A stretch of 45,798 nt of DNA from Thiobacillus sp. (GCF_030696885.1 NZ_JAUYRI010000021.1:1-45798); one strand, 5' to 3'. Counted from the stretch's first letter, positions 20,315-29,048 are shown. Numbers and translations are program-made. The notes: generated from the letters alone by a model not told the origin.

Positions 20315-21637
20315 GTGAAAATCACTGTAATTGGAACGGGTTATGTAGGACTGGTGAGCGGGACGTGCCTGGCGGAAGTCGGCAACGAGGTGTTGTGCCT
20401 CGACCTCGACTCGAAAAAAATCGAAACGCTGAAGGCCGGCGGCATCCCGATTTACGAGCCGGGGCTGGAGGACATGGTGAAGCGCAACGTCGCCGCGGGC
20501 CGGCTTTCTTTCACCACCAATGTCGAGGAGTCGGTGGCCTTCGGCCAGATCCAGTTCATCGCCGTCGGCACCCCACCGGACGAAGACGGCTCGGCCGACC
20601 TGCAGTATGTGGTCGCCGCCGCGCGCAACATCGGTCGCCATATGACCGACTACAAGCTGGTGGTCGACAAATCGACCGTGCCGGTGGGCACCGCCGATAA
20701 GGTGAAAGCAGCGCTGCAGGAGGAACTGAGCAAGCGCGGGGTCGCACTCGAATTCAACGTCGCCTCCAACCCCGAGTTTCTCAAGGAAGGCGCCGCAGTG
20801 GACGACTTCATGAAGCCCGACCGCATCGTGATCGGCACCGACAGCGAGCGCGCCACCCAGCTGCTGCGCCAGCTGTACGCGCCGTTCCAGCGCAACCATG
20901 ACCGCCTGACCGTGATGGATGTGAGAAGCGCAGAACTCACCAAATACGCCGCCAACGCGATGCTGGCGACGCGCATTTCCTTCATGAACGAACTCGCGGT
21001 GCTGGCCGAGAAACTTGGCGCAGACATCGAGCAGGTGCGCCACGGCATCGGCTCCGACCCGCGCATTGGCTATCACTTTTTGTATGCTGGCTGCGGTTAC
21101 GGTGGCTCGTGCTTCCCCAAGGACGTGCAGGCGCTGCGGCGCACGGCACAGGAGAACGGCATCCCGCTGCGTGTGCTCGACGCGGTGGAAGAAGCCAACG
21201 ACGCGCAGAAGCAGGTGCTGGTCAACAAGCTGACCGCAAAACTGGGCAAGGATCTCAAGGGCAAGCGCTTCGCGATGTGGGGCCTGGCGTTCAAGCCCAA
21301 CACCGACGACATGCGCGAAGCGCCCAGCCGCAGCATGCTCGAAGCGCTGTGGGCGATGGGCGCCAGCGTGTCGGCCTACGACCCGGCGGCGATGGAGGAA
21401 ACGCGCCGTATCTACGGCGAGCGCGCTGATCTGCTGTTGGTCGACAGCCCGATGGATGCGCTGAAGGGCGCCGATGCGCTCCTGATCGTCACCGAATGGA
21501 AAGTCTTCCGCAGCCCCAATTTCGACACCATGAAGTCGCTGCTGAAGTCGCCGCTGGTGTTTGACGGCCGCAATCTCTACGAGCCGCAGGCGATGCGCGA
21601 CATGGGTTTCGACTACCTGCCGATCGGGCGGCAGTGA
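20315..21637 (+). CDS. ugd: UDP-glucose 6-dehydrogenase
   Basis: The product has 440 residues from GTG 20315 with an AGGGAG site upstream. The NAD motif is [21 protein letters not shown], followed by [28 protein letters not shown] and [15 protein letters not shown]. The catalytic Cys is in [13 protein letters not shown]. It oxidises UDP-glucose to UDP-glucuronate for polysaccharide or LPS sugars. The following glycosyltransferase-like and FkbM genes fit an envelope polysaccharide role. A tandem arrangement of ugd ahead of cysM is familiar in betaproteobacteria. Confidence 0.96.
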   Translation: MKITVIGTGYVGLVSGTCLAEVGNEVLCLDLDSKKIETLKAGGIPIYEPGLEDMVKRNVAAGRLSFTTNVEESVAFGQIQFIAVGTPPDEDGSADLQYVVAAARNIGRHMTDYKLVVDKSTVPVGTADKVKAALQEELSKRGVALEFNVASNPEFLKEGAAVDDFMKPDRIVIGTDSERATQLLRQLYAPFQRNHDRLTVMDVRSAELTKYAANAMLATRISFMNELAVLAEKLGADIEQVRHGIGSDPRIGYHFLYAGCGYGGSCFPKDVQALRRTAQENGIPLRVLDAVEEANDAQKQVLVNKLTAKLGKDLKGKRFAMWGLAFKPNTDDMREAPSRSMLEALWAMGASVSAYDPAAMEETRRIYGERADLLLVDSPMDALKGADALLIVTEWKVFRSPNFDTMKSLLKSPLVFDGRNLYEPQAMRDMGFDYLPIGRQ

Positions 21638-21680
21638 TCGTATTGTCTATTCGGCGGATCGGCACGGTACACGGCGCACG

Positions 21681-22418
21681 ATGAAGCAGGTAGTCTGCAT
21701 GAAATGGGGGCCGCTTTACCCGGCCGACTATGTCAACAAGCTCTATGGCATGGTGCGCCGCAACACCGAAGGGCCGCTGCGTTTCGTCTGCATGACTGAC
21801 GATGTGCAGGGCGTGCGCGAGGAAGTGGAATGCATGCCGTGTCCCGAGGTCGACGTGCCGCCGCCGCGCAATCGTACGGGCTGGCGCAAGATTGCCGTGT
21901 GGGCGAAGGAATTGCCTGGCATGGAAGGCGACTGGCTGTTTCTCGATCTGGACGTGATCGTGACGGGCTCGCTCGATGTGTTCTTCGACTACGAGCCTCA
22001 GGTGTCCTTCATCGTGATGCAGAACTGGACCCAGCCGGGCAAGGGCATAGGCAACACGTCGGTGTTCCGCTTCCGCGTGGGTGCTCATCCCTACATCTAC
22101 GACCGGCTGGCGCCCGAATTCCCCGAAATCTACCGGCAATACCGGATCGAGCAGACTTATATTTCGCGTACCGTCAGTGAAATGAAATTCTGGCCGGACG
22201 CATGGTGCGTGTTGTTCAAGACGCATTGCGTGCCGCCGATGCCGCAGCGCTGGTGGAAAGCCCCGGTGCTGCCCGCCATGGCGCGCGTCGTGGCCTTTCC
22301 GGGGGTGCCCAATCCGCATGAGGCGGTGCAGGGATTGTGGCCCGTGAAGAAGTGGTACAAGAAATTCTACAAGCACATCCGGCCGGCGACCTGGATCAGC
22401 GATTACTGGAAAGCCTAG
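21681..22418 (+). CDS. Glycosyltransferase-like protein with DLD motif
   Basis: The product has 245 residues from ATG 21681. The frame is open further upstream, but that part overlaps ugd. It starts KQVVCMKWGPLYPADYVNKL with LRFVCMTDD, similar to nucleotide-sugar transferases. The segment EGDWLFLDLDVIVTGSLDVF (about 86-105) has an Asp-X-Asp metal and nucleotide-sugar motif as in GT-A folds of the GT8-like kind. WRKIAVWAKE just before is typical of this bacterial group. There are no membrane helices. Donor and acceptor are unknown; UDP-glucuronate from Ugd is an attractive but unproven donor. An FkbM methyltransferase follows 6 bp downstream. Confidence 0.75.
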   Translation: MKQVVCMKWGPLYPADYVNKLYGMVRRNTEGPLRFVCMTDDVQGVREEVECMPCPEVDVPPPRNRTGWRKIAVWAKELPGMEGDWLFLDLDVIVTGSLDVFFDYEPQVSFIVMQNWTQPGKGIGNTSVFRFRVGAHPYIYDRLAPEFPEIYRQYRIEQTYISRTVSEMKFWPDAWCVLFKTHCVPPMPQRWWKAPVLPAMARVVAFPGVPNPHEAVQGLWPVKKWYKKFYKHIRPATWISDYWKA

Positions 22419-22424
22419 GCACGG

Positions 22425-23267
22425 GTGGCGCACGAACCAATGAACACTGACGATACGACGAAGCCGTGGGGCGCCCTTGCACCTGTGGGTGCAGCGCGCG
22501 TTCTGCTGCTGCTGAAGCAATGGGGGCTGGCCCGGGGGTCTGCCAAAAAACATCTCGGCAGGCTGTGGTCGCGTATGGGCCTGGGCACGCCGGTCGATAT
22601 CCGCTATGCCGGACTGAAATTCAGGGTGCATCCGTTCGACAACACCGTCGAAAACAAGATGCTGTTCGGATCGAAGCTGAGGGATGAGCAGGAGCTGAGC
22701 CAGATGCGTCGCGCAGTAGCCGGCGGCGGCGTGTTTCTCGATATCGGCGCCAATATCGGATACTACGCGCTGATGGCTGCGCACTTTGGTGCCGGCCGCG
22801 TACTGGCTTTCGAGCCCAACCCCCGGGTCTACGCGCGGCTGCGTTTCAACATTGCGGCCAATACCCTGGAAAACCGGGTCAAGCCCTTGCAGATGGCCCT
22901 GGGCGCGGAAGCCGCGACAATGACCCTGATCGTCACGGAACGCGACATGGGGGGAAGCCGCATCGGAAATGACGGCGGCGAGGCGGGCAGCGCGATCAGC
23001 GTCGAGGTGGCGCCGCTGAGTAAGGTGTTGCAGGATGGGCAGATCGATCGGGTCGACGCGCTGAAAATCGATGTGGAAGGGATGGAGGACGCGGTACTGT
23101 TTCCGTTCTTCGAAACCAGCCCGCGCTCGCTGTGGCCCCGGCTGCTTATTATCGAACACACCAGCCAGCAATCCTGGAAGCGGGATATCCTGTCATGGAT
23201 GCTCGATTCGGGTTACCGGGAAATCGAGAGAAACCGTTCGAATGCGATGCTTGAGTTGAATCCATGA
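22425..23267 (+). CDS. FkbM family SAM-dependent methyltransferase
   Basis: The product has 280 residues from GTG 22425. An in-frame ATG at 22440 would remove five residues and is equally possible, since neither has a clear ribosome-binding site. The SAM-binding motif I is FLDIGANIGYYALMAAHFG with VLAFEPNPRVYARLRFNI. Further on, DALKIDVEGMEDAVLFPFF is the FkbM signature. Family members usually O-methylate sugars or small molecules. Next to ugd and a glycosyltransferase, a polysaccharide target is likely. Its TGA overlaps the cysM ATG as ATGA. Confidence 0.85.
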   Translation: MAHEPMNTDDTTKPWGALAPVGAARVLLLLKQWGLARGSAKKHLGRLWSRMGLGTPVDIRYAGLKFRVHPFDNTVENKMLFGSKLRDEQELSQMRRAVAGGGVFLDIGANIGYYALMAAHFGAGRVLAFEPNPRVYARLRFNIAANTLENRVKPLQMALGAEAATMTLIVTERDMGGSRIGNDGGEAGSAISVEVAPLSKVLQDGQIDRVDALKIDVEGMEDAVLFPFFETSPRSLWPRLLIIEHTSQQSWKRDILSWMLDSGYREIERNRSNAMLELNP

Positions 23268-24157
23268 GCAGCTACAAAACAATCGAGGATACGGTCGGCA
23301 ACACGCCGCTGGTGCGGCTGAAGCGCATGCCGGGGGAGACGTCGAACACCGTGCTGGTCAAGCTCGAAGGCAACAACCCGGCGGGTTCGGTAAAGGACCG
23401 GCCGGCGCTGTCGATGATCGAGCGGGCCGAAGCGCGCGGCGAGATCAAGCCGGGCGACACGCTAATTGAAGCGACCAGCGGCAACACCGGCATCGCGCTG
23501 GCGATGGCGGCAGCAATGCGCGGCTACAAGCTGATCCTCATCATGCCCGAGCACCTGTCGATCGAGCGGCGGCAGACCATGCGCGCCTTTGGCGCCGAAT
23601 TGCAGCTGGTCAGCAAGGCCTCCGGCATGGAGGGCGCGCGCGACCTGGCGGTCGAAATGGAAAAACAGGGCATCGGCAGAATCCTCGACCAGTTCGCCAA
23701 CCCCGACAACCCCGAGGCGCACTACCGCAGCACCGGACCGGAAATCTGGCGCGACACCCAGGGCAGAATCACCCACTTCGTTTCCAGCATGGGCACCACC
23801 GGCACCATCATGGGCTGCTCGCGCTATCTAAAGGAACAGAACCCCGCGATCCAGATCGTCGGCGTGCAGCCGACCGAAGGTGCGCAGATTCCCGGCATTC
23901 GCAAATGGCCGGAGGAATACGTGCCGAAAATCTGCGACCCGAGCCGCGTCGACCGCATGATCTACGTCAGCCAGCAGGATGCCGAGGAAACCACCCGGCG
24001 GCTCGCACGCGAAGAAGGCATCTTCGCCGGCATCTCGTCCGGCGGTGCGCTGTGGGCGGCGCTGCAGTTGTCGAAGGAAGTCGAGAATGCGGTGATCGTC
24101 TCCATCGTGTGCGACCGCGGCGACCGCTATCTGTCGACAGGCGTATTCCCGGCCTGA
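23264..24157 (+). CDS. cysM: Cysteine synthase B
   Basis: The product has 297 residues, the usual CysM length. The PLP lysine is in NNPAGSVKDRPALSMI, the substrate loop is EATSGNTGIALAMAAAM, and the phosphate cradle is SSMGTTGTIMGCSRYL. The C-terminal IVSIVCDRGDRYLSTGVF is CysM-like. It makes cysteine from O-acetylserine and sulfide, or S-sulfocysteine from thiosulfate. The latter would suit a thiosulfate oxidiser, though that is inference. It is coupled to the FkbM gene by a 4-bp overlap, which is surprising for unrelated functions and suggests the sugar genes were fitted into an older transcript. Confidence 0.95.
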   Translation: MSSYKTIEDTVGNTPLVRLKRMPGETSNTVLVKLEGNNPAGSVKDRPALSMIERAEARGEIKPGDTLIEATSGNTGIALAMAAAMRGYKLILIMPEHLSIERRQTMRAFGAELQLVSKASGMEGARDLAVEMEKQGIGRILDQFANPDNPEAHYRSTGPEIWRDTQGRITHFVSSMGTTGTIMGCSRYLKEQNPAIQIVGVQPTEGAQIPGIRKWPEEYVPKICDPSRVDRMIYVSQQDAEETTRRLAREEGIFAGISSGGALWAALQLSKEVENAVIVSIVCDRGDRYLSTGVFPA

Positions 24158-24176
24158 ATTGACGATGATTCATGGT

Positions 24177-24196
24177 GGTGATACTTTGGTGTCACC
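24177..24196. promoter_or_regulatory. Palindromic operator candidate of the toxin-antitoxin pair
   Basis: GGTGATAC-TTTG-GTGTCACC is an inverted repeat with one mismatch in 8, centred 29 bp upstream of the antitoxin ATG. A TTGACG -35-like box at 24159-24164 stands 17 bp before TACTTT (24182-24187), so the palindrome covers the presumed -10. This is the usual layout for ribbon-helix-helix autorepression. Confidence 0.5.
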
Positions 24197-24215
24197 TTAT
24201 TGACAGGAGAGCGTC

Positions 24216-24497
24216 ATGGCTGCCACCACTACACTCAAACTGCCCGAACCGCTCAAGGCACGGATTGCGCCCTTGGCCGAGGCGGCCGGCAAATCGCCTC
24301 ACGCCTGGATGATCGATGCGCTGGAAGAGCGCGTCGCGCAATCCGAGGCCTACGCCGCGTTCATGGCCGAGGCCCTGGAGGCCGACCGGATAATGACCGA
24401 GACGGGACTCGCTTATGCCGCTGAGGATGTGCATCAATACCTGCTGGATAAGCTCGAAGGCAAAGCTGTCAAGCGTCCCAAACCGATCAAGATCTGA
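24216..24497 (+). CDS. Ribbon-helix-helix antitoxin, ParD/CopG type
   Basis: This 93-residue protein starts TTTLKLPEPLKARIAPLAEA, a beta-strand-helix of the RHH fold, followed by GKSPHAWMIDALEERVAQSE. The C-terminal half is acidic then basic and probably wraps the toxin. AGGAG lies 6 bases before the ATG. The toxin gene starts 3 bp after its stop. The family normally dimerises on palindromes and represses its own promoter. Confidence 0.85.
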   Translation: MAATTTLKLPEPLKARIAPLAEAAGKSPHAWMIDALEERVAQSEAYAAFMAEALEADRIMTETGLAYAAEDVHQYLLDKLEGKAVKRPKPIKI

Positions 24498-24500
24498 TCG

Positions 24501-24788
24501 ATGACGGCGGTTGTCTATACCCTACAAGCACTTGATGATCTGGACAGACTGGAAGATTTCCTGCTTGAAGCGGATGTTCCGGCCGCCAGAAAGACCATTC
24601 CACTTATTATCTCGGCAGTTGAAACCCTGCGATTGCATCCAAACATAGGCAGACGTCGAGGAGGCCTGATGCGCGAACTGGTCATTTCGCGCGGAAGCAC
24701 GGGCTACATTGCGCTGTACCGCTATCACGAAATTCGAGACGTTGTGACCGTGCTCGCGATCCGTCACCAGCGCGAGGTCGGGCTATGA
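24501..24788 (+). CDS. RelE/ParE family toxin
   Basis: This 95-residue protein has VVYTLQALDDLDRLEDFLLE, PNIGRRRGGLMRELVISRGSTGYI and a C-terminal VVTVLAIRHQREVG. This is the ParE pattern: ALDDL helix, GR..P or GR..R loop, R-basic strand and a final LAIRHQRE strand. ParE toxins attack DNA gyrase, while RelE relatives cut mRNA on ribosomes. The fold alone suggests ParE because the RelE catalytic residues are not evident. A gyrase target is interesting given gyrA in this window, but that link is only positional. The pair sits as a cassette between cysM and radA. Confidence 0.85.
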   Translation: MTAVVYTLQALDDLDRLEDFLLEADVPAARKTIPLIISAVETLRLHPNIGRRRGGLMRELVISRGSTGYIALYRYHEIRDVVTVLAIRHQREVGL

Positions 24789-24819
24789 ACGAAATACCAA
24801 CGAAGAAACACATCGCCTG

Positions 24820-26175
24820 ATGGCCAAAACAAAAACGATCTACACCTGCACCGAGTGCGGCGGACAGTCGCCCAAGTGGCAGGGGCAGTGCCCGGCGTGC
24901 AACGCCTGGAACACGCTGGTCGAGACCATTGCTGAGTCGGCCAAGCCGCGTTTTGCCTCGCTGGCGGCGACCAGCACCGTGCAGATGCTGCACGAAGTGG
25001 AGGGCAGCGAAGAGTCGCGCATCGCCACCGACATCGGCGAGCTCGACCGCGTGCTCGGCGGTGGCCTGGTGCCGGGCGGGGTGACGCTGATCGGCGGCGA
25101 CCCCGGCATCGGCAAGTCGACGCTGTTGCTGCAGGCCATGGCGGGCCTCTCAGGCCGCATGAAGACCCTCTATGTCAGCGGCGAGGAATCGGCGCGCCAG
25201 GTGGCGCTGCGCGCACGCCGCCTCAGCCTTCCCGAAACCAATCTGCCAGTGCTGCCGGAAATTCGGCTCGAAGCCATCCTCGCGCAACTCACCGACCTGA
25301 AGCCCGACGTCGCCGTGATCGACTCGATCCAGACCGTGTATTCCGAGGCGCTGACCTCGGCCCCCGGCTCGGTGGCGCAGGTGCGGGAGTGCGCCGCGCA
25401 GCTGACGCGCCACGCCAAGCAGACCGGCACCGCGATTATCCTGGTCGGCCACGTCACCAAGGAAGGCGCGATCGCCGGCCCGCGTGTGCTCGAACACATC
25501 GTCGACACCGTGCTGTATTTCGAGGGCGACACCGGATCGAGCTTCCGTCTGGTGCGCGCGTTCAAGAACCGCTTTGGCGCGGTCAACGAAATCGGCGTGT
25601 TCGCGATGACCGAGAAGGGCCTCAAGGGCGTGTCCAACCCCTCGGCGATTTTCCTGTCGCGCCACGGCGAGCCGGTGCCGGGTTCCTGTGTGCTGGTGAC
25701 GCAGGAAGGCACGCGGCCCTTGCTGGTGGAAATCCAGGCACTGGTCGACGCGAGCCACGCGCCGAGCCCGCGTCGTCTCAGCGTGGGCCTGGAGCAGAAC
25801 CGCCTCGCCATGCTGCTCGCCGTGCTGCACCGCCACGCCGGCATCGCCTGCTTCGATCAGGATGTGTTCGTCAATGCGGTCGGCGGGGTGAAGATCAGCG
25901 AACCCGCCGCTGACCTTGCGGTGTTGGCGGCCATCGTGTCGTCACTCCGAAGCCAGCCGCTGCCCGACAAGCTGGTGATGTTTGGCGAAGTGGGCCTGGC
26001 CGGCGAAATCCGCCCGGTGCAGCGCGGCCAGGAGCGCCTGAAGGAAGCCGCCAAACTCGGCTTCACCCAGGCCATCGTGCCTGCGGCCAACCAACCCAAG
26101 CAGAAGATTGCCGGGATGGAAATTCACCCCGTGCATCGGCTGGACGAGGCAATTCGGTTTTTCCGGGAGCACTGA
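24820..26175 (+). CDS. radA: DNA repair protein RadA
   Basis: The product has 451 residues. The N-terminal zinc finger has Cys10, Cys13, Cys24 and Cys27 (TCTECGGQSPKWQGQCPACN). The RecA-like ATPase has Walker A GGDPGIGKSTLLLQ, Walker B VAVIDSIQTVYSE and the RadA-specific FKNRFGAVNEIGVF. The C-terminal Lon-protease-like domain has FVNAVGGVKISEPAADLAV and GEVGLAGEIRPVQRGQ. It drives branch migration in recombination repair. The ATG lacks a good ribosome-binding site and lies 31 bp after the toxin gene, so the toxin-antitoxin cassette may have been inserted just upstream. Confidence 0.96.
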   Translation: MAKTKTIYTCTECGGQSPKWQGQCPACNAWNTLVETIAESAKPRFASLAATSTVQMLHEVEGSEESRIATDIGELDRVLGGGLVPGGVTLIGGDPGIGKSTLLLQAMAGLSGRMKTLYVSGEESARQVALRARRLSLPETNLPVLPEIRLEAILAQLTDLKPDVAVIDSIQTVYSEALTSAPGSVAQVRECAAQLTRHAKQTGTAIILVGHVTKEGAIAGPRVLEHIVDTVLYFEGDTGSSFRLVRAFKNRFGAVNEIGVFAMTEKGLKGVSNPSAIFLSRHGEPVPGSCVLVTQEGTRPLLVEIQALVDASHAPSPRRLSVGLEQNRLAMLLAVLHRHAGIACFDQDVFVNAVGGVKISEPAADLAVLAAIVSSLRSQPLPDKLVMFGEVGLAGEIRPVQRGQERLKEAAKLGFTQAIVPAANQPKQKIAGMEIHPVHRLDEAIRFFREH

Positions 26176-26232
26176 GTTCAGCCGGCCGGGCGCGGCGAAC
26201 GCCCGGAGGTATTCCGGCTTAAACAAGCGGGC

Positions 26233-26742
26233 TTACTTGTTCCCTTTGGCGGGGCGTCCGGTCTTGATGACGTCGAGGCGACGCAGCGCTGCAGCGACCG
26301 AGGCGTCGCTCAGTTTCGCCAGATTCGCCACGGCTGCGCGCAGGATCTCGCTTTTTTTCGCCGGCACGCCCGCAGCGAGGCAGCGCTTCTTGAGTGCCGC
26401 AATCAGCGCGTATTCACCTTCCGGCATGGTGAAGCTGTCACGGACCAGCTTGGGTTTTTTCACTTTGACGGGCTTGCCGGCCTTGGCCGTTTTGGCAACC
26501 AGGGGCGCGGGTTTGCTTGCAGCCTTTTTGACCGGTGGCGATTTTCTTGTGGCAGCGGCGCGTGCGACGGGTTTTTTCGCCGTTGCGGCCGTTGCCTTGC
26601 TTCGGGTTGCAGGCGCGGCTGCGGCGGGTTTTCTGGGCCGTGCGGCGGGCTTGGCGGCCACGGTTTTCTGGGCGGTCGGCGCAGGGCTCGCCGCGGGTTT
26701 CGTGGCTTGCGCGTCGGTCGGTTTCTTGTCGTTTTCTGCCAT
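26233..26742 (-). CDS. Histone H1-like Lys/Ala/Pro-rich protein with C-terminal conserved domain
   Basis: The product has 169 residues. About residues 10-102 are low-complexity Lys-Pro-Ala repeats (KPAARPRKPAAAAPATRSK), like eukaryotic H1 tails and the AlgP or H1-like proteins of betaproteobacteria. Residues about 103-169 form a compact domain (VRDSFTMPEGEYALIAALKK, then LRAAVANLAKLSDASVAAAL) that looks helical and could bind DNA or dimerise like a ribbon-helix-helix protein. A nucleoid-binding role is inferred from charge. It is convergent with radA. GGAG lies 8 bases upstream of the ATG. Confidence 0.75.
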   Translation of the reverse strand: MAENDKKPTDAQATKPAASPAPTAQKTVAAKPAARPRKPAAAAPATRSKATAATAKKPVARAAATRKSPPVKKAASKPAPLVAKTAKAGKPVKVKKPKLVRDSFTMPEGEYALIAALKKRCLAAGVPAKKSEILRAAVANLAKLSDASVAAALRRLDVIKTGRPAKGNK

Positions 26743-26776
26743 GTCTGGACTCCAAATAACGATACGAAATAAACAG

Positions 26777-26782
26777 TTTATA
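26777..26782 (-). promoter_or_regulatory. Candidate -10 box for the histone-like gene
   Basis: TATAAA lies 35 bp upstream of the ATG on the minus strand, within an AT-rich stretch that is unusual for this window. TTGAGC lies 14 bp further upstream, which is short for a -35 spacing. Confidence 0.35.
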
Positions 26783-26855
26783 TAGTTTTAAATCGCGCTC
26801 AAGTTAAGGATTTATGACAGCGGCGCACGATCCCGCACCCCGGTTGCAGAAGCGT

Positions 26856-28565
26856 TTATCTCAGATAGGCTTCGGTGGCGTAGCGACGCATCATGCGGTG
26901 GCTGTTGAAGTAGGCCGCGTTCCGGCTGATGGCGCCTTTCATGACGGCGGACCAGCCCGGACGGTCCTCGTACCAGAGCGGCAGGATCACCTGTTCCAGC
27001 TTGTCGTACAGGGCCACGGCATCGTGGCCGTTGGCGGTGGGGGTGTCGTCGCCCACTGCCCAGCCCGTGACGCCTTCCAGGCAGCCTTCCACCCACCATC
27101 CGTCCAGCACCGAGAACTGGGGCACACCGTTGAATGCGGCTTTCATGCCACTTGTGCCGGAGGCTTCCAGGGGTCGCAGCGGGGTGTTGAGCCACAGGTC
27201 CGATCCGGACACCATGTGCAGCGCCAAGGCCATGTCGTAGTCGGGCAGGAAGGCCATGGGAATGTCTTCCGCCAGCTCGCGCATGTGGGCGTGCAGCATC
27301 TCGATGAGCTGCTTGCCCGCGGTGTCGTTCGGGTGAGCCTTGCCGGCCATGACGATCTGGAAAGGGTGCTCTCTGGCGATGGCCTTGAGACGGGCAAGGT
27401 CGGTGAACATCAGGTCCGCGCGCTTGTAGGCCGTCATGCGCCGCGCAAAGCCGAGAATGGGCTGGTCCAGGGCAAGGCTCACGCCGGTGAGTTCCCGCAC
27501 CTTGCCAATCAGCGTCTGCTTGGATTCCTGGTGCGCCGCCCACAGCACCTCGTCCGGGATGCGGTCAGCACGTGTCAGGAGCTCCGGCTCATGGCACCAG
27601 CCCGGCACATGCTGGTCGTACATCTCGGCAAAGGAGGGGCTGGTCCAGGTGGAGGCATGCACGCCGTTGGTGACCGCGTGGACCGCGTAGCCCGGGAAAA
27701 TCTGCCGGGAGACCTCGGCATGCCGTTTGGCCACCCCGTTCACGTACTCCGAGAGGTTGAGGGCCAGGCGGGTCATGTTGAGTCTGTCCTCGCCGGCCAG
27801 CAGCTTGATCGTGCCCAGGTCCAGCTGGTCGCCATAGATGCGCCGCACCAGGTCGTAGTCGAATTTGTCGTGGCCCGCTTCCACCGGCGTATGCGTGGTG
27901 AAGGTGCACAGTTCCCGCACACGCGGCAGGTCGTAAGGGCTTTCGCCGGGCCGCAGGCCTTCGTGGGGATGGGTGAAACGCCGAAGCAGCGCCAGGGTGA
28001 GGAAGGCCGAATGACCCTCGTTCATGTGGTAGCCCATGAGCGTGAAGCCCAGGGCCTGCAGCATGGCGATGCCGCCGAGGCCCAGCACCGCTTCCTGCTT
28101 GATTCGATAGGTTTCGTCGCCGCCGTACAGATGGCGGGTGATGTCGCGGTCGCGCGGATCGTTCACCGGCAAATCGGTATCCAGCAGCAGGATCGGCACG
28201 CCGTCGTCGACCCAGGAATTCAGCACGTAGAGCCAGCCGCCCACCCACACCTGGCGACCCTCCAGCTCAAGCGCCACGGTGGCCTGCAGCCGGGTGGTGT
28301 AGCGGGCGGGGTCCCAGTCGTCGGCCAGTTCGACCTGCCGGCCCTGCGGATCGATCGCCTGGCGAAAGTAGCCGGCCCGTGACACCAGGGTGACCGCCAC
28401 CATTGGCACCCCGATGTCTGCCGCGGCGCGCAGGGTGTCGCCCGCCAGCACCCCCAAGCCACCGCTGTAGGTCGGGATATCGCTCTCCATCGCGATTTCC
28501 ATGGAGAAATACGCCACCCGCGGCTTGTGGATAAAGGTTTCGGTCTTGCTTGTTGCTTCGGACAT
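26856..28565 (-). CDS. glgP: Alpha-glucan (glycogen/maltodextrin) phosphorylase, short form
   Basis: This 569-residue GT35 enzyme starts near KPRVAYFSMEIAMESDIPTY. It has TYSGGLGVLAGD, NEGHSAFLTLALLRR, the FTTHTPVEAGHDKFD motif, NGVHASTWTSPSFAEMYD and the PLP lysine region EASGTSGMKAAFNGVPQFSV, in which the Lys binds cofactor. It releases glucose 1-phosphate from glycogen or maltodextrin. It lacks the DUF3417 N-terminal extension of the longer bacterial and archaeal forms and the regulatory parts of the 800-residue enzymes. The ATG has no clear ribosome-binding site, but the N-terminal motif sits where expected. No glgA, glgB or glgC is nearby. Confidence 0.92.
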   Translation of the reverse strand: MSEATSKTETFIHKPRVAYFSMEIAMESDIPTYSGGLGVLAGDTLRAAADIGVPMVAVTLVSRAGYFRQAIDPQGRQVELADDWDPARYTTRLQATVALELEGRQVWVGGWLYVLNSWVDDGVPILLLDTDLPVNDPRDRDITRHLYGGDETYRIKQEAVLGLGGIAMLQALGFTLMGYHMNEGHSAFLTLALLRRFTHPHEGLRPGESPYDLPRVRELCTFTTHTPVEAGHDKFDYDLVRRIYGDQLDLGTIKLLAGEDRLNMTRLALNLSEYVNGVAKRHAEVSRQIFPGYAVHAVTNGVHASTWTSPSFAEMYDQHVPGWCHEPELLTRADRIPDEVLWAAHQESKQTLIGKVRELTGVSLALDQPILGFARRMTAYKRADLMFTDLARLKAIAREHPFQIVMAGKAHPNDTAGKQLIEMLHAHMRELAEDIPMAFLPDYDMALALHMVSGSDLWLNTPLRPLEASGTSGMKAAFNGVPQFSVLDGWWVEGCLEGVTGWAVGDDTPTANGHDAVALYDKLEQVILPLWYEDRPGWSAVMKGAISRNAAYFNSHRMMRRYATEAYLR

Positions 28566-28680
28566 GGGCGCTAGAGTGTGACTGCCGGCATGCAGGCTAC
28601 CGGGCAGCTAGGGTTTTTGTAAGGTGATGACACCTGTGACTTTACTTCAGCGCGCGTCGCCGATCCGGTCGGCACGGCTG

Positions 28681-28905
28681 CTATTTTTGCTTGGATTTCT
28701 TGCTGATTTCGGCCATACGCGCGCGCCACTCCTGCAGCTCCTCGTCTTCGATTTCGAGCTGAATGGCCACGGCTTCCTGCACGCTCATTTTCTTGTCTTC
28801 CAGTCTGCGCATGAGCTTGGTCCGCATTCTGGCCAACAAGCGCTCGGTTTCCTCCTGCTTCAGCTGCCCAGCTTTTTCGAGGTATTCATCCGCGGGTTTT
28901 CTCAT
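28681..28905 (-). CDS. Small charged helical protein of unknown function
   Basis: This 74-residue protein is almost entirely charged helix (EYLEKAGQLKQEETERLLAR, EIEDEELQEWRARM) with a lysine-rich end, so a coiled coil is likely. AAGGAA lies 9 bases upstream of the ATG, which supports real translation. I do not recognise a family. It lies upstream of glgP on the same strand, 115 bp away, and divergently from the PAS/pyruvate kinase-like pair. Confidence 0.6.
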   Translation of the reverse strand: MRKPADEYLEKAGQLKQEETERLLARMRTKLMRRLEDKKMSVQEAVAIQLEIEDEELQEWRARMAEISKKSKQK

Positions 28906-29020
28906 CGCAACGTTTCCTTCATTTTTAGAAACTCAGGTTCAAAGCTACACCCATATGCGATTGATTGGCTACCTCGGCCTGTAACAATCGGGCCGGTAGG
29001 CTACACGCGCTTTGCGCAAG

Positions 29021-29048
29021 AGAAGCATGCAAAAAAAGCTTCTTTTTT
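29021..29048 (+). terminator. Terminator-like hairpin upstream of the PAS gene
   Basis: AGAAGC, an 11-nt A-rich loop, then GCTTCT and TTTTT, reading on the plus strand about 75 bp before the PAS-protein ATG. A small GCGC-TTT-GCGC hairpin precedes it at 29007-29017. No plus-strand gene ends here, so it may attenuate a leader or end a small RNA. Confidence 0.35.
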
